Shown here: positions 31,951-45,199 of the stretch, one piece after another | Numbering within the stretch: position 1 is the stretch's first letter | Layout: each line of letters opens with the position of its first letter | Source: Siphonodentalium dalli | Lineage: Eukaryota > Mollusca > Scaphopoda > Gadilida > Siphonodentaliidae | Assembly: GCA_032622095.1 (NCBI GenBank) | Contig: CP136066.1 | Coordinates: 8,209,784-8,273,783, forward strand | Length of the DNA: 64,000 bases | Reading direction: 5' to 3' | Made by a program: the position numbers and the translations under genes | The notes under the pieces: generated by a model | The model's input: only the letters and a program-made list of their open reading frames with translations | Databases searched by the model: none | What the model was told of the DNA's origin: nothing

Positions 31951-32639
31951 AATTACTGCAGTCAGTATAGATTGTTTCTTGTTGTAAAATTACTAAATGC
32001 ACAGTATATTTAAGTCTATGTCACTCCGAACATAAACTACATGGACACGCTGCATATGCAACCACTGAGCTAATAACATACACCGACCTGGAATAGGTAG
32101 TTGAAATAAATTGTTTTCGGAAGAACAATACAATATTCTTCCGAAAACAATTGATTTCGTTGTTCTGGTGATGTGGGTTCGAAATATGGTCGGAAACAAA
32201 TATTTGGGTCGAGCGGTGGCTAGCTTAACAAAATTTCCGTGAATAAGAATCTAGTAATTTATTGATAATGGCCTAACCAGAATGAAACCGTGTACATTGT
32301 ATGGATCTGGCCAGTAAGTTCTAAAGAGCTCGAAGTATAAAACCTTATCTGCACCCGGGCAGTACTTTCACTGTACAGAGCTCGAAGAGACAAGTGTTTC
32401 CGATTTGGACGATAATATAGTTTGGAAACTGTCAATTTCGGTGACAAAAGGTTTGTCAAGTGTAGATTGGCACACACTTCTAATTTAGCGATTAACATAG
32501 GGATCGAACATTTCTTAGAGTGTAGGGTCGTTGTCTTCGATTCATCTGCGTTCGTGTGTCTTTTAGAACGGTTGGTCCTCAAACACAATTCGTATACGTG
32601 ACAATTCGGACAGCGAGAACCGACTAAGAACGTGTTCGC
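31951..32639. other. Unique DNA with a small hairpin
   Basis: No gene is supported. A hairpin at 32108-32152 has 17-bp arms (AATTGTTTTCGGAAGAA / TTCTTCCGAAAACAATT) with an AT-rich loop. Confidence 0.6.
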
Positions 32640-33844
32640 GGGTTATGATTTCCACTCCACCAAAACCCGCGATCGTTCAATGTTTCCGGGTTATGATTTC
32701 CACTCCACCAACATCCGCGATCGTTCAATGTTACTGGGTTATGATTGACACTCCACCAAAATCCGCGATCGTTCAATGTTCCCGGGTTATGATTTCGACT
32801 CCACCAAAACCCGCGATCGTTCAATGTTCCCGGGTTATGATTTCGACTCCACCAAAATCCGCGATCGTTCAATGTTCCCGGGTTATGACTCCCACTCCAC
32901 CAAAATCCGCGATCGTTCAATGTTACTGGGTTATGATTGACACCCCACCAAAATCCGCGATCGTTCAGGTTACTGGGTTATGATTTCGACTCCACCAAAA
33001 TCCGCGATCGTTCAATGTTACTGGGTTATGATTGATACCCCACCAAAACCCGCGATCGTTCAATGTTACTGGGTTATGATTGACACCCCACCAAAATCCG
33101 CGATCGTTCAATGTTACTGGGTTATGATTTCCACTCCACCAAAATCCGCGATCGTTCAATGTTACTGGGTTATGATTGACACCCCACCAAAACCCGCGAT
33201 CGTTCAATGTTACTGGGTTATGATTGACACCCCACCAAAATCCGTGATCGTTCAATGTTCCCGGGTTATGATTTCGACTCCACCAAAATCCGCGATCGTT
33301 CAGGTTACTGGGTTATTATTTCGACTCCACCAAAATCCGCGATCGTTCAATGTTACTGGGTTATGATTGACACCCCACCAAAATCCGCGATCGTTCAATG
33401 TTACTGGGTTATGATTTCCACTCCACCAAAATCCGCGATCGTTCAATGTTACTGGGTTATGATTGACACCCCACCAAAACACGCGATCGTTCAATGTTAC
33501 TGGGTTATGATTGACACCCCACCAAAATCCGCGATCGTTCAATGTTACTGGGTTATGATTTCCACTCCACCAAAATCCGCGATCGTTCAATGTTACTGGG
33601 TTATGATTTCGACATTCCACCAAAACCCGCGATCGTTCAATGTTACTGGGTTATGATTGACACCCCACCAAAATCCGCGATCGTTCAATGTTACTGGGTT
33701 ATGATTTCCACTCCACCAAAATCCGCAATCGTTCAATGTTACTGGGTTATGATTGACATTCCACCAAAATCCGCGATCGTTCAATGTTACTGGGTTATAA
33801 CTCCCACTCCACCAAAATCCGCGATCGTTCAATGTTCCTGGGTC
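32640..33844. repeat. Second 48-bp satellite array, about 25 units
   Basis: The unit is GGTTATGATTGACACCCCAC followed by CAAAATCCGCGATCGTTCAA and TGTTACTG. Two main variants (ATTGACACCCCACC and ATTTCCACTCCACC or ATTTCGACTCCACC) are interspersed. Every unit carries CGCGATCG or CGCGATCGTTC. Occasional 45-bp units shift the phase. Open frames appear on both strands because the period is 16 codons. It is unrelated to the 48-bp array at 16665-21800. Confidence 0.95.
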
Positions 33845-35689
33845 AGTTCCCGGTGTTAGAATCCAGTCATACTTCCGTTTTGACTCTGTTACCGACTGGA
33901 TACGAGTTTAATGAAATGTTCCGCATACTATATTTAGCGCAGATTTTCACCACAGCAATGGCCGATACCACAAGATGCCTCAAAAAGTGCTGAAAGTGGG
34001 ATGTTTTGTCTATTTTGGTTCATATTTTCACGACAAGTGCAATCCAGAAGGCTCCGTTGATAAACTCGCCTGCTGATTAATACTGACATATTCTGACAGA
34101 TTGAACATTTTTGTGACGAAGTTTTACGTTAACGTTAACCGGGAAACCGGATCACTCAATTGTACGAAATAATGCTCGATTTCTATCAAGAGTTTTTCGA
34201 ACTCAAGGTTTGAAATGACACATATTTATTTTATTAGATAATTGTATCATAATATTCAATTGTTGCTGGGAATGCCGCGAGTAGTGAGGGTGAGTCCCAA
34301 ACCACTACCCTGCTCACAAGCAATGTGTATTCTTGGGTACACATAGTTGAGTATACCAGAAGGGTGAACAATTATAAGTCAACTAAGTAGAAAGGAGCAT
34401 AAGTTGTCAAATTAATCAAGGATTGCTATAGGAATGCTGCTAGATTGAGTGTAGGTCCTAAACCACTGGTATGCACACAAGCGAGCCATTTATTGGGTAA
34501 CAAAATGTAAAGAAGAGAATCGGTAGCTTATCGACGGAGTATTGAATTATAAATGTTGCTCACATTTTGGTAGTGTATGCCATATGATAATACGATCCCA
34601 ATATAATTCAACTTTTTAGCCTACATTATAGTATAAAGTTACACGTATGTGGGTATACCCACCCCGATTTAAAGCATATTACGAAAGTATAGTAAATACT
34701 TACCTTGTGTATATGTTGTAATATATATTGTAGTCGTTTGCGCCCAACTTTAATAATTTTGCGATTATTATGTATACGATAGGAATCTGTTACAGGCTAT
34801 GTGGATACAATATCAATTATGTACCCCCACTCCAAACTGACAACATTGATCAAGACAGTACAGTCGCATTCGTGCTATATCATAACGCTGGTTGTCAATG
34901 CTATATAGTGATTGGAATATGTAAGAGTTTTTTCGAAATCAAGGTTTGAAATGACACATATTTTATTTGATATTTGGGGGGTGGGGGCTGACTATGTCAA
35001 TTTGTAGCGCTGTGCGTTCGGTGTATATACCGATAACGCAGAAGTCCACAACATAACAGGTAAAATATGGTCGGCTGCACCGGTCTTACCGAGTCATCAA
35101 TGGTGTCAAACCCTGCATGGAGTTTGGATCGAATCGATAAGAACATGTTTTCAGTGTTCGACCTTAATTGATAACTTGCTGGTCGCGATCTTTCAATACC
35201 AAGGAATCGATTATATCGACGATGGCGGCGCGCGACACAACTGTAGGTCTCATTGTGTATTATACATAATACAAAGTAGGATAATTATGTACAGCTGTAT
35301 GTCTGTTTTTCTCCAAGATCCTCAACCGATTTCAACAAAATTTTGTATGTTGGCCTGGGGTAACCCGGCGAATGCTATACAGCTGTTATTTTTTTTCAAA
35401 ATTGTTATTTAGAAACAAATTAATTTAGCTTTAAAACATATTTTGTTAAATTGAGCTAAATATAATTATAAATTATTCTGTTTTTTTTAATATCAGAATG
35501 TTTGAGTGATCAAAATGTGTGCCAAGCGCACAAAGGGGCCACATACCCCTTTGTTTTGGGGCAGCAAACCCTAGCTCCGACGCTGAATAACGGCTCCCGA
35601 AAGAAACATAATAACAGTTTAAGCAAGTGCAACTATATCACAGTGGCGAAACACCACCCCTCTTAAGATGGCTCGACTTGATTACTATC
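33845..35689. other. Unique DNA, no gene seen
   Basis: Two diverged copies of a block of about 75 bp (GGAATGC(C/T)GC ... CAAACCACT ... CACAAGC) lie near 34266-34345 and 34432-34502. A 45-bp segment (AGAGTTTTTCGAA ... CAAGGTTTGAAATGACACAT) occurs at about 34189 and 34924. No coding region is supported. Confidence 0.5.
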
Positions 35690-36802
35690 TTATATCGTCC
35701 GATCTTATGAGTCTTATATGAGCTAATCCTGATATTCTTCCTGGTTATCGTACCAACCACTCTATCATCAAAATGAATATCCAATTCAATAAAATCAAAC
35801 ATGGTCGGGGGTTGTGGAAATTTAATATTTCACTTCTTTTATAAAAGGAATATCAGGAATTAGTCAAACAAACAATTAAAGAAAATGTTGAACGGTACAG
35901 TAAGAATAACACGGAAGGCATTGTTATTAGATATCATAGGCAAAATCATTCAGTTTTGCACCCGGGTTAACAAGGACGAAATAATTAATGAAAAAGCGCC
36001 TGATTCTAAATAAAACAGAAACCTTCAAAAACTGTGTGATTCAGATAGCACCGATCCGATCGATAGAGTGCACCCAATTGAGTTGTGATTCTCTTATTTA
36101 CATTATTATTCTCGTAAATACGCAGATCTGCGAAAAATGGGCATATCACCACAAGAGTATCAAGTAAGAATCGGAACCTTTAATCCCAAATGAATCCTAT
36201 CTAGCCTCCGGTACAAGAGAGATAATCCAATACGTTCGTTAATTGTATCTACACTTCCGCGGACGGACGTTAAAATAGTACTGCTATTACCACTGTTGTT
36301 ATGGCACTATGTTCACCCCGACCTGGCCCCGCTCGGGACTCCAGTACAACTATAAAACATCTTAATATTTTTCATTATAACAAAGAAGCATCCGCAATAA
36401 AGTCAAATCGATATCTCAAATATTGTGCACATTTATGGGTCGCCTATAAACAGTCAACATACAGGAAGCTCACAGTGTGTTATAACAACGCGTACAGGGT
36501 GGTGATGGGTTACCGTAGGGGTTGTAGTGCGAGTGGAATGTTCGCGTTCGATGGAGTAAGGTCGTTAACGGAGGTGAGAAGAAAGACAGTTTTCGGGTTT
36601 CGCGAGAGAGTAACTGACAGTGACAATACAATCGTCAAAGTAATATGCTATTTCAGTCTCATTACATCCTCAAAACTGATTCAACACTGGAATAGTCTTT
36701 TATATACATAATTTGTGTTTTATTTTGATTTATTGTTGTATTTATTTATGATATTTCTATAGACAATCCTGCCTGAATTAAATAATAATAATAATAATAA
36801 TA
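35690..36802 (+). pseudogene. LINE relic with deleted RT core and (TAA)n tail
   Basis: Around 35700-35960 the translated frames give LPGYRTNHSIIKMNIQF, RGLWKFNISLL and, after a shift, KQTIKENVERYS. These are the end of an endonuclease and the start of the linker of a non-LTR element. The polymerase core is missing. An open stretch at 36301-36711 then encodes the C-terminal region (YKQSTYRKLTVCYNNAYRVV, RRGCSASGMFAF, SSKLIQHWNSLLYT). A (TAA)n run at about 36780-36802 closes the element, as expected for a LINE 3' tail. The copy is dead. A different LINE begins immediately afterwards. Confidence 0.6.
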
Positions 36803-36804
36803 TA

Positions 36805-39138
36805 CTTGAGAACTATGATATTCTATGTTTTCGGAAACTCGCAATGACTATAAAGTTGACTCGACTACGTTATAACTAGCTAGTTATTCTGGACCAATAC
36901 GGCGCGACCGAAATAGCTCCGGTGGTGGACTATGTGCTTATTTTTCTGATAACATACTATACAGTCGATGTACATAATTAGATTATGGTGACTCTGTTAT
37001 GTGGTTCAATGTTAGAAAGAAGCGCTCTTCTTTTTTACTTTGTATCACTTACGGCTTACGACTACACAGACTCTTCTTTCTGGAAGGATCTGTAAAAAAG
37101 CATTTCCACGGCATTACTCAACAACAGTTCAGTTACCATTTCAACTGCGACTTGATGTATCCTGGTAGTGTATTACAATCCATACTCGACTTTTTTTCCA
37201 TGAAAAATGTAACCGACAAATCTACATGCATTTCCCCTACAAGCAGTTCTCTATTAGACCCCATCATAGTATCTGATACTATTGACGTATTGTATGCAGA
37301 CGTATTAGACCCCGGAGTTTCAGATCACCAAGCAACGTATGTTACTATTTCGTGCGACTAAGAAATTACACCCTCAACTAAGCGACACATAAGGAATTAC
37401 AAACTCGCCGATTTTGATGAAATGAATAGCTTTTTCTCGTCAGTTGGGTGGAAACACATACTCTCCATTAGTTTCCCAAATGAGGAATATGTAACCACGT
37501 TTGAAAATATCCTACAAAATACAGTCGATAATCATGTCTCCCACTACACAGCAACCATACGGCCGAACGATAAACCATGGTTCGATAGTCGCATTTGACA
37601 TGAACAAATTTGCAAAAACTAGATATCTCGAAGATATTCAGACCCAGATAGATAGCTCACATAACTCTAAATCATTCTGGAAAATCACAAACCACCTGCT
37701 CTAGAAAAATCAGAAATCAAATGCCATTCATCCACTTCAATCCAGCTCCACTATTGCGTATGATGATAAGAGAAAAACCAAATATCCTCAACGAAATTTA
37801 TTTTTATCAACAACATTGGAATAAATGATCAAGGGCAGTCTCTTCCTGACTTCCCGAAACGAACGCTCGCTAAACTTGATTCAATCACCATCACGGAAAA
37901 TGACGTCAAAAACATTCTCAAGGAACTAAATGTTAACAAAGCAACTGGTCCAGATACTATAAGCAACAGAATCCTAAAATGCTGTTACCAATCGTTATCT
38001 CTCTCTCTCTCTATCCTCTCCTCTCTCTCTCTCTCTTCTCTTTCCCTCTCTCTCTCTCTCTCGCTGTCCCTCGTTGCATTCTTTTTAAACAATCTATGGA
38101 AACTGGAATATTTCCCCCTAAATGGAAGATGGCCACAGTTATCCCAATCTAAAAAAAGGACGATAAATCTGACCCCACCAACCAATTTCGCTCCTTTCGT
38201 GTGTTAGTAAAGTTTTAGAAAAGATTGTCTTCCATATAAAGCATACGATCACTTCGCAAATAATAACCTTCTATACAAGCACCAAGCAGGATTCCGCCCT
38301 AATCACAGTGCAACGCATCCAATTATCGAAATAGTACAACACCTTAGCCATACGAGAAGTAAATCCAATATATCTATTGGAGTATTTTGTAACATTTCGA
38401 AAGCCTTTGAACGTGTTTGGCACAAAGGTCTATAATTCATAAATTACAAAGCTATGGTATATGCGATAAACTCCTTTTGTGGTTAGCAACAGGTCCCAAC
38501 GTGTACTTGTTGGATCAGAATTATCTAGCCCGTAAAATTTGCATCCGCTATTAGGTCCCTTCTTATTCTCCATTTTCATCAATGACATAGGTGGCAAAGT
38601 GAAATCGAACGTTCGTTTATTCGCCGACGACACGTGTATTTTCTATTCACTACCATCTCTTGACAGCCTGGTACCCCACATGAACGACGATATAGAACTA
38701 CTCTATAACTGGACCAACAGGTGGCTATTGTCTCTTAGTGCGTCTAAAACAAAAGCGGTGAAATTTCAGGGCACACAATCATCAGGCAACCGCACCGCGG
38801 ACCTCACATTTGGTCCTGATAAACTCGAAATTGTTGAATCTCATCGACATCTGGGAGTCATTCTCCAACCCAACCTTGACTGCGGTCTCTCTATTGACCA
38901 CAATTACAAGAACGCATGTGCAAAACTATCTCAAATTCGTAGATTAAAATATATGCTACCAAGAAAATCTCTTGACACAATGTTCAAAGATCATGTCTTA
39001 CCAATTCTAGAGTATGGAAGCTGCGTCTGGGATCATGCGCCTAATACCGAAAAATCCCTACCATACAAGTTATATGACGATGGAGCTCGAGTCGTTTCCG
39101 GACTTACTAGGCGTCGCATCAGTGCTATGATGTCGTAA
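36805..39138 (+). pseudogene. Degenerate LINE (endonuclease plus reverse transcriptase)
   Basis: The endonuclease starts at ILENYDILCFSETRND (about 36807) and continues in pieces through SSGGGLCAYFSDN and SSSLLDPIIVSD to the SDH end at about 37322. A linker reads NDKPWFDSRI near 37570. The polymerase begins with LNVNKATGPDTISNRILKC (37928-37983), is interrupted by a (CT)n microsatellite (37995-38066), continues with METGIFPPKWKMATVIP and LGPFLFSIFINDI, and has FADD at 38620-38631. The thumb follows (HRHLGVILQPNLDCGLSID, ILEYGSCVWD). Many stops and frameshifts show it is old. The pattern resembles CR1/Jockey-type elements; the clade is not certain. Confidence 0.8.
37995..38066. repeat. (CT)n microsatellite inside a LINE relic
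   Basis: A nearly pure CT/TCTC run interrupts the reverse-transcriptase homology between its first block and the METGIFPPKWK block. Confidence 0.9.
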
Positions 39139-39548
39139 CTCCATTTTGGCGGGAAATGAGTATTTCATATCATTCGAATCGTGAGAAAAAATCCAATCCG
39201 ATGGGCCAAACTGTTTTTGTATTGCATGGCAAATATTCTCACAAACCAGTGACACAAATGTCGTATCTACAACGTTCTTCACAATTATTCATGCTATAAG
39301 GTAGTATATCCAACAGCAGCCAATCGGATGCTTCATGTTGTCCACGTGACTTCTGTTTTGTGTTTGTAAATTCTCAAATGTGTGCTATATGGTCGTATCT
39401 CCATGTTAGTCACGTGATGATTTGGTGATTTAAATTTTATGATTGTTCCACAAATTTCTGTATGATGATGCACATGAGTGAATAGTCATAATGTAGAATA
39501 GGCACTTTTTAGTTCATAGACACATGCGATTGCCACCATATTTAGCTT
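39139..39548. other. Unique DNA
   Basis: No gene or clear repeat is seen between the LINE relic and the 42-bp array. Confidence 0.5.
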
Positions 39549-39912
39549 AAACTAAATAACCCGACAAAAATATATAACAACGACACAGATACACTAAATA
39601 ACCCGACACAAATCTATAACAACGACACAGATAAACTAAATAACCCGACACAAATCTATAACAACGACACAGATACACTAAATAACCCGACACAAATCTA
39701 TAACAACGACACAGATACACTAAATAACCAGACACAAATCTATAACAACGACACAGATAAACTAAATAACCCGACACAAATCTATAACAAAGACACAGAT
39801 AAACTAAATACCCCAACACAAATCTATAATAACGACACAGATAAACTAAATAACCCGACACAAATCTATAACAACGACACAGATAAACTAAATAACCCGA
39901 CACAAATCGAAT
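39549..39912. repeat. 42-bp tandem array, about 8.6 units
   Basis: The unit is AAATAACCCGACACAAATCT followed by ATAACAACGACACAGATAAA and CT. The 14-codon period keeps the minus strand open (132 codons). A tyrosine-rich repeat peptide results, with no sign of use. Confidence 0.93.
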
Positions 39913-41074
39913 ATCACATTTATATTCAATTAACATAAAAATCAAGTTCCGATATTGACATCGGCATCATTGTGCTAAGATCTTACATCAGCGCGCGTGT
40001 CGATAATGCACGTGTGTCTTTCTAAAAATATGAGGCCGTTTTTATGGGCTATTATGTGCTAAATATATGTCTTTGGGGTAGTGGGGTCTATTGTGCAAAA
40101 TACCTGTGGCCGTGACGTGCCAAATTTTGCCGAGACTATACGCGTGTAGTGCACGGGTTTGGCAGCGACCATCTCACAGATGAACATATCGCGAAATAGG
40201 GGCTCAGCTATCTGCCAATCAGAAGGCGGGAAAGTGACGTGAGATACCATATTAGATAGATGTCGTCTGAATCAGATTTTGGCGTGGCGTGATGCGCAAT
40301 CCAATGGGACAAATGGGAGATAACCAAACTGTCACAGATAACTACCCTTAGTGGGCTAGTTATCTCCTTTATTCCATCAGCTATGTGTTAGTAGGTTAAA
40401 AAGACTCTATGTGTTAGAATTCATTGTACAATTCATGTAGAGAGTTAACATATTTTATTCAAACTACGTTATACAGAATCAGATAACAATCAACTATGTG
40501 TTATATGGTAAGTCTGTTGAATTAATGCAGGGATTTAGCATATTATATTCCAAGCTACATTATACTGAAGTATATGTTACTAGGAATTCATGCACATAAT
40601 TAACATATTTTATTCCAAGCTACTTATACTGATATATATCAACTCTGTGTTAGCACGTCTGTGGAATTCATGCACATATTTGACATATTTTATTCTAAGC
40701 TTCATTATAATGATATATATCACATGACTCAGTTGTATCCATTGTTTCCGAGCCTATGCTTAATAATGTCCTGAAGTGTCCTGAAGTGGCCGATTGGACA
40801 TAATATTATCGCAGAAGTTTTTAGAAATAACATTTATCAAGTTATATAATTTCCTCAAGAATATACTAATAGTATAGCATAGTGATGAAATGAACGCGAT
40901 ATTATTCACAAAACACGCTTTGTGTCAGAGAAAATGTAGGACGAGTATTGTGTAGTTTCTCGCAAAAAACGCAGTCAACTGATTATAATCAGTCACGATA
41001 TTGCGTCATTCCCTTATATGGATTCGCGTGCATTACACTTCGGTTGTAAAAAACCGAATGTCTGTCTACACTCT
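39913..41074. other. Non-coding DNA with a diverged repeat of about 100 bp
   Basis: At about 40380-40735 three to four diverged copies share CTATGTGTTA, GGAATTCATG and ACATATTTTATTC(C/T)AAGCT. Elsewhere nothing is recognised. Confidence 0.5.
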
Positions 41075-41475
41075 TTAAAAAATAGGTACTTCAGAGTACC
41101 TACGTAGGTACTAAGCTTTGTCCCAGGGGGAGTACCAAAAGTTTAGGTACTCTGGAATACCAAAAGTGGTACTCTGGAGTACCAAAAGTTTAGGTACTCT
41201 AGAGTACCAAAATGTTTGGTACTCTGGATTACCTACTAAATATTTAGGTTCTATCCGGGCATTGTGCATATAATACCCACCCTGCCTTTATGTCACGGAA
41301 GTCATGACGCACACGATATGAAGTGCCAAGAAATACACGCTTTCTTGACACACCCATTATATTATATGAAGTACCGAATATAAAGACAGCTACTCTGAAG
41401 TATTTAGGTACTATGCATAGTACCTAGCAATGTGGTACTCCAGAGAACAAAACATATAGGTACTAAGCGGAGAAC
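41075..41475. repeat. Cluster of GGTACTCTGGAGTACC-type palindromes
   Basis: TAGGTACTCTAGAGTACC and close variants (GGTACTTCAGAGTACC, GGTACTCTGGAATACC, GGTACTCTGGAGTACC, GGTACTCCAGAG) recur about seven times, clustered at 41079-41235 and 41385-41465, often followed by AAAAGTTTAGGTAC. Neighbouring motifs can pair in many registers. Confidence 0.75.
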
Positions 41476-41805
41476 ATGCCCAGATACCAAGAACTCGAAA
41501 TTACGAAACATGGCCGACGGCAAATTTAACAATGTGGCATGTTAGATTCCAAATGAAGCTATGGCGTTTAAACAATGAATAAAGTACAAAACCACATGGA
41601 CTCCATTTTTTAGTGATAATGAAATAATCCGAATTATACATAAATTACTTGACTTACTATAGAACATTGATCGTGATTTTGTACTTAATTCAAAGTTTAA
41701 TATCTAGATTTCAGGATTCCCTGTTCTCTGCATGTGGAGTAAAATTGTTCTGAATGTCCAAAAATAATTTCTTAATTTGTGTGCAATAATATAAAAGTAA
41801 ACATT

Positions 41806-43095
41806 ATAAATCAAACATCTTGAAACAGGTCTGGATGAAACATCGATCGATCTAGAATAGCCCAATAAATAAAAAACTACCTTGCGATAAATCGCAAACC
41901 TTTGCGAATCGCAAACTACTTTGCAATAAATATATGCGATTTAGTGTAATGGTTTTCGATTGACTACAAAAGGTTTGCTATTAATCACAATGGTTTGTGA
42001 TTTAACGCAGATATATTTTCATGCATTGGCATTAATGGACTTGAACCGTATAAATATAAATATAATCCGACATCTTCAAAAGTCTGGGTAAACCACCAAT
42101 CGATCTATAATAGCATGGTTGGGCTAAAATAGACCGATTGTTCTTTGACAGCCAGCATGCATGTGGGATAAGGCGAGCAAACCTTCGCGATAAATCACAA
42201 AACAACTTTGCGAAAAATTACAAACACCTTTGCGATAACTAGCAAACCTTTACGATAAATCTCAAACATCTTTACGATGACTCTCAGACTGCGTACTGGG
42301 TGATTATATTTTGCGATTTATCGCAAACATGTTTGAGATTTGTGGCAAACTTTTTGGTGCTAAAAAGTTCTTAATTTGTGTGTAAACATTATAAATCAGC
42401 CATCTTAAACAGGTCTCAGTGAACAACCTATCAATTTATAATTGAACGCAGATGCATGAATGGTGCGAGCAGCAAAACTTTGCGAAAAATCACAAACACA
42501 TTTGCGATAACACGCAAACCATTACGATAAATCTCAAACATATTTACGATAAATCTCAGACTACGTACTGTGTGAATATTTTTTTTGATTGATCGCAAAG
42601 ATGTTTGAGATTTTTCGCAAAGGTTTTTTGGCGCTAATGGGCTTCTGTGAATATTATAAATCAGACATCTTAAACAGGTCTGAGTGAACACCCTATCAAT
42701 CTATGCCAGGTCGGACTAAAATAGACCGATCAGTCATTCACAGCCAGATGCATGAGTGATGAGGGAGCAAACCTTTGCGATAAATCGCAAAAATTTGCGA
42801 AAAATCACAAACACCTTTCCGATAACACAAAAACCTTTACGATAAATCTCAAACATCTTTACGATAACTCTCAGACTACGTACTGGGTGATTATATTTTG
42901 CGATTTATCGCAAAGATGTCTGAGATTTGTCGCAAAGGCTTTTTGCTGATAATGGGCTTCAGTGAACATTATAAATCAGACATCTTAAACAGGTCTGAGT
43001 GAACAACCTATCAATCTATAATTGCCCGGTTGTGCTAAAATAGACTGATCGGTCATTCACAGCCAGGGGAGCAAATCTTTGCGATAACTCCCAAA
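41806..43095. repeat. About 300-bp tandem repeat rich in TTTGCGATAAATCGCAAA
   Basis: Five copies of a landmark (ATAAATCAGACATCTTAAAC AGGTCTGAGTGAAC and variants) start near 41806, 42058, 42393, 42654 and 42970. Between landmarks lie many short blocks of GCGATAAATCGCAAA, GCGAAAAATCACAAAC and ACGATAAATCTCAAAC, several of them self-complementary, and TACTGGGTGATTATATTTTG. No coding frame is supported. Confidence 0.8.
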
Positions 43096-45199
43096 CCTTT
43101 GTAAATAGTGTGCGATAAGCAAAATACTCAAAAATGGGGAGACCATTAACTTTGGTTAATTAAAACTGTTGTTTGCAAAATACCGCTATAGCGCCCATTA
43201 CTCCTTGCTACAAGGAGATGTTGAATGGGTTACCAGAATTATTATCACTCTCCCAAAAAAATTGCCACGGTGTTCAGTGTTTTGCTTATCGTACACTTCC
43301 AATGAGCTGTATCAGTAAATGAACAAATACTAAGATACATGTAACACAAAGAGAGCTTAATGTATTTAATATATGATAAAGTTTGGTAAAGCCATGGTTA
43401 ATAAATTATTCTCCATTCGCATATATGCGTCAACAAGTCAATGTCATTGCCTGATCACCAGAGCCATATAATGTAGAATTTCGCAAATATGGTTTCCAGT
43501 TATGGATGAGGTTATTTCCTAGCAAAGCGGAAATGGCCGAATCGCTCAGAATGATACTAGTAGCCAGACATGTCTTGATAAGAACATGAAGCATCTGGAC
43601 ATTGGAATTGTCTACATGTTCATGTATGTATAAAGCTAAGCTCTAATTGCCCCCCTTAACGACATTGGCCACCGATATTACCACGTTGTTGATACTATTA
43701 ACATTGATTAATCCTACCTTGGCCGACATTTGAACCGTTTTAAAGTCAGCATTATAACCACCACATAGCGTATATTTCTGGCATGGCTTGACGCTGCCTT
43801 GGTAGTTGCGAATGTCGGTCAGTGACCAACTTTGAATGTTAATTAAACCGTAAACAAATTATTAATTGAAATATTGCTTTGTGTATAGTTAATATGGTGC
43901 ATGGCGCTGATGAAAAGCTGGACTGGGTGATTACAAGGTGGCCATGTGACAAATTAGTGCGGAGTACAGTGGTCGCAAAATATTATTAATAATACTGTAT
44001 AAAGATTATCTGCGGTTGCCACATATCAACCACTTGACCATGGTTGAACGGCGGTATGGTATAACCGGTGTCATTAACGCCCTACAACCTTGTTAAAGGG
44101 GGGGGGGTGATTAATTAGAGCATAGCTGTAGTACGTTACTAAAAGCTTGCGATTGATTCAGTTATAACGTGTGTCCCAGAATTGGATCCGTATCTCCGAG
44201 ATTATCCACCATTCCATAAATATATCAGAACAATATCACAGCATCACAGGCGTTTCGATCAAAAGAATAGCAGACTCCGTAACTGGGCGACATGTCATGG
44301 CGACATGGTTCTCAAATCACGTTTCGATGAAAATTGAAGAATATGATGCATCGTCCTTTGCACAGGTACTCGTACGTTGTAGCCATCAAACTTGTTACTG
44401 AATCATGAGTCATGACTGATCTGTGACGTCATAACTCCGACTAATTTCTACAGAATTGGATGTCTCGTAATCATAGTCACCAGTGGTTGACTCTTGTGAG
44501 TTAATTGGGCGGTTTATAATGTTGTGAAACTTAAGTATCTGTCTTTTGTAATTCACAATACTGTTGTGCATGTAAAATGTAACCCCACTGCACTCAATGA
44601 CTTTTGAATTTGGTCTGTCTCAGTTCACCGAAAATTGCTGCTTTCTTCAGACTGCAGAGGAGAATATCAATAATGTTAGCGCCCGTTATTTTTTCGGAGG
44701 TTATATATCATCTTGTCCCGTCCATGTACAAACATAATCCACACAGTGCTGACAATATTCCATGTTATTGTGAAGCCAGTTAGGTCCAATTTCACACCCA
44801 AAAAATATGTTGATGAATTTCAGAGAAGTTACTTCCCTAATCTTAAATCCACCCAGCGAGCGAACAACGTACCTAAACTGGCATACGCTACAGCATGTAA
44901 GCCGAGTCCGATGCCAACATAACATGTCTAAGCCTGATGTTTGTTTGTCTCTTCGTCCATATTCATGTGGGTAACACTTGGGTTCCGAGATCGGCTAGTA
45001 CCAAATGAATTATCACATGATGCCATCACGTGGGTAAATTTTAGGTTCCGAGAGTGTATAGTACCAACATGATGTGGTATTATATCAATATATAGAACCA
45101 AATTCTTCTCGATACCTGTTGGTCTGGTACTAACAGACATATTGGCACTACCTTAGTACCTATACGGCTTGTTATTTCTAAGTGTGTATAAACAAATGG
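43096..45199. other. Unique DNA, no gene seen
   Basis: Open stretches here are short, unsupported and overlap on both strands. A G-run of nine or more lies near 44098. Two diverged copies of a segment of about 70 bp (GGGTAA...GGTTCCGAGA...TAGTACCAA) lie near 44970-45065. Confidence 0.5.

Noticed and set aside
32624-33859. Overlapping frames on both strands of the second 48-bp array
   Set aside because: Frames open on both strands and in shifted phases are expected from a 48-bp period. No independent coding signal was seen.
44701-44925. Overlapping short frames on both strands near 44700-44925
   Set aside because: Both are short, unsupported and mutually antisense, with no recognised domain or splice context.
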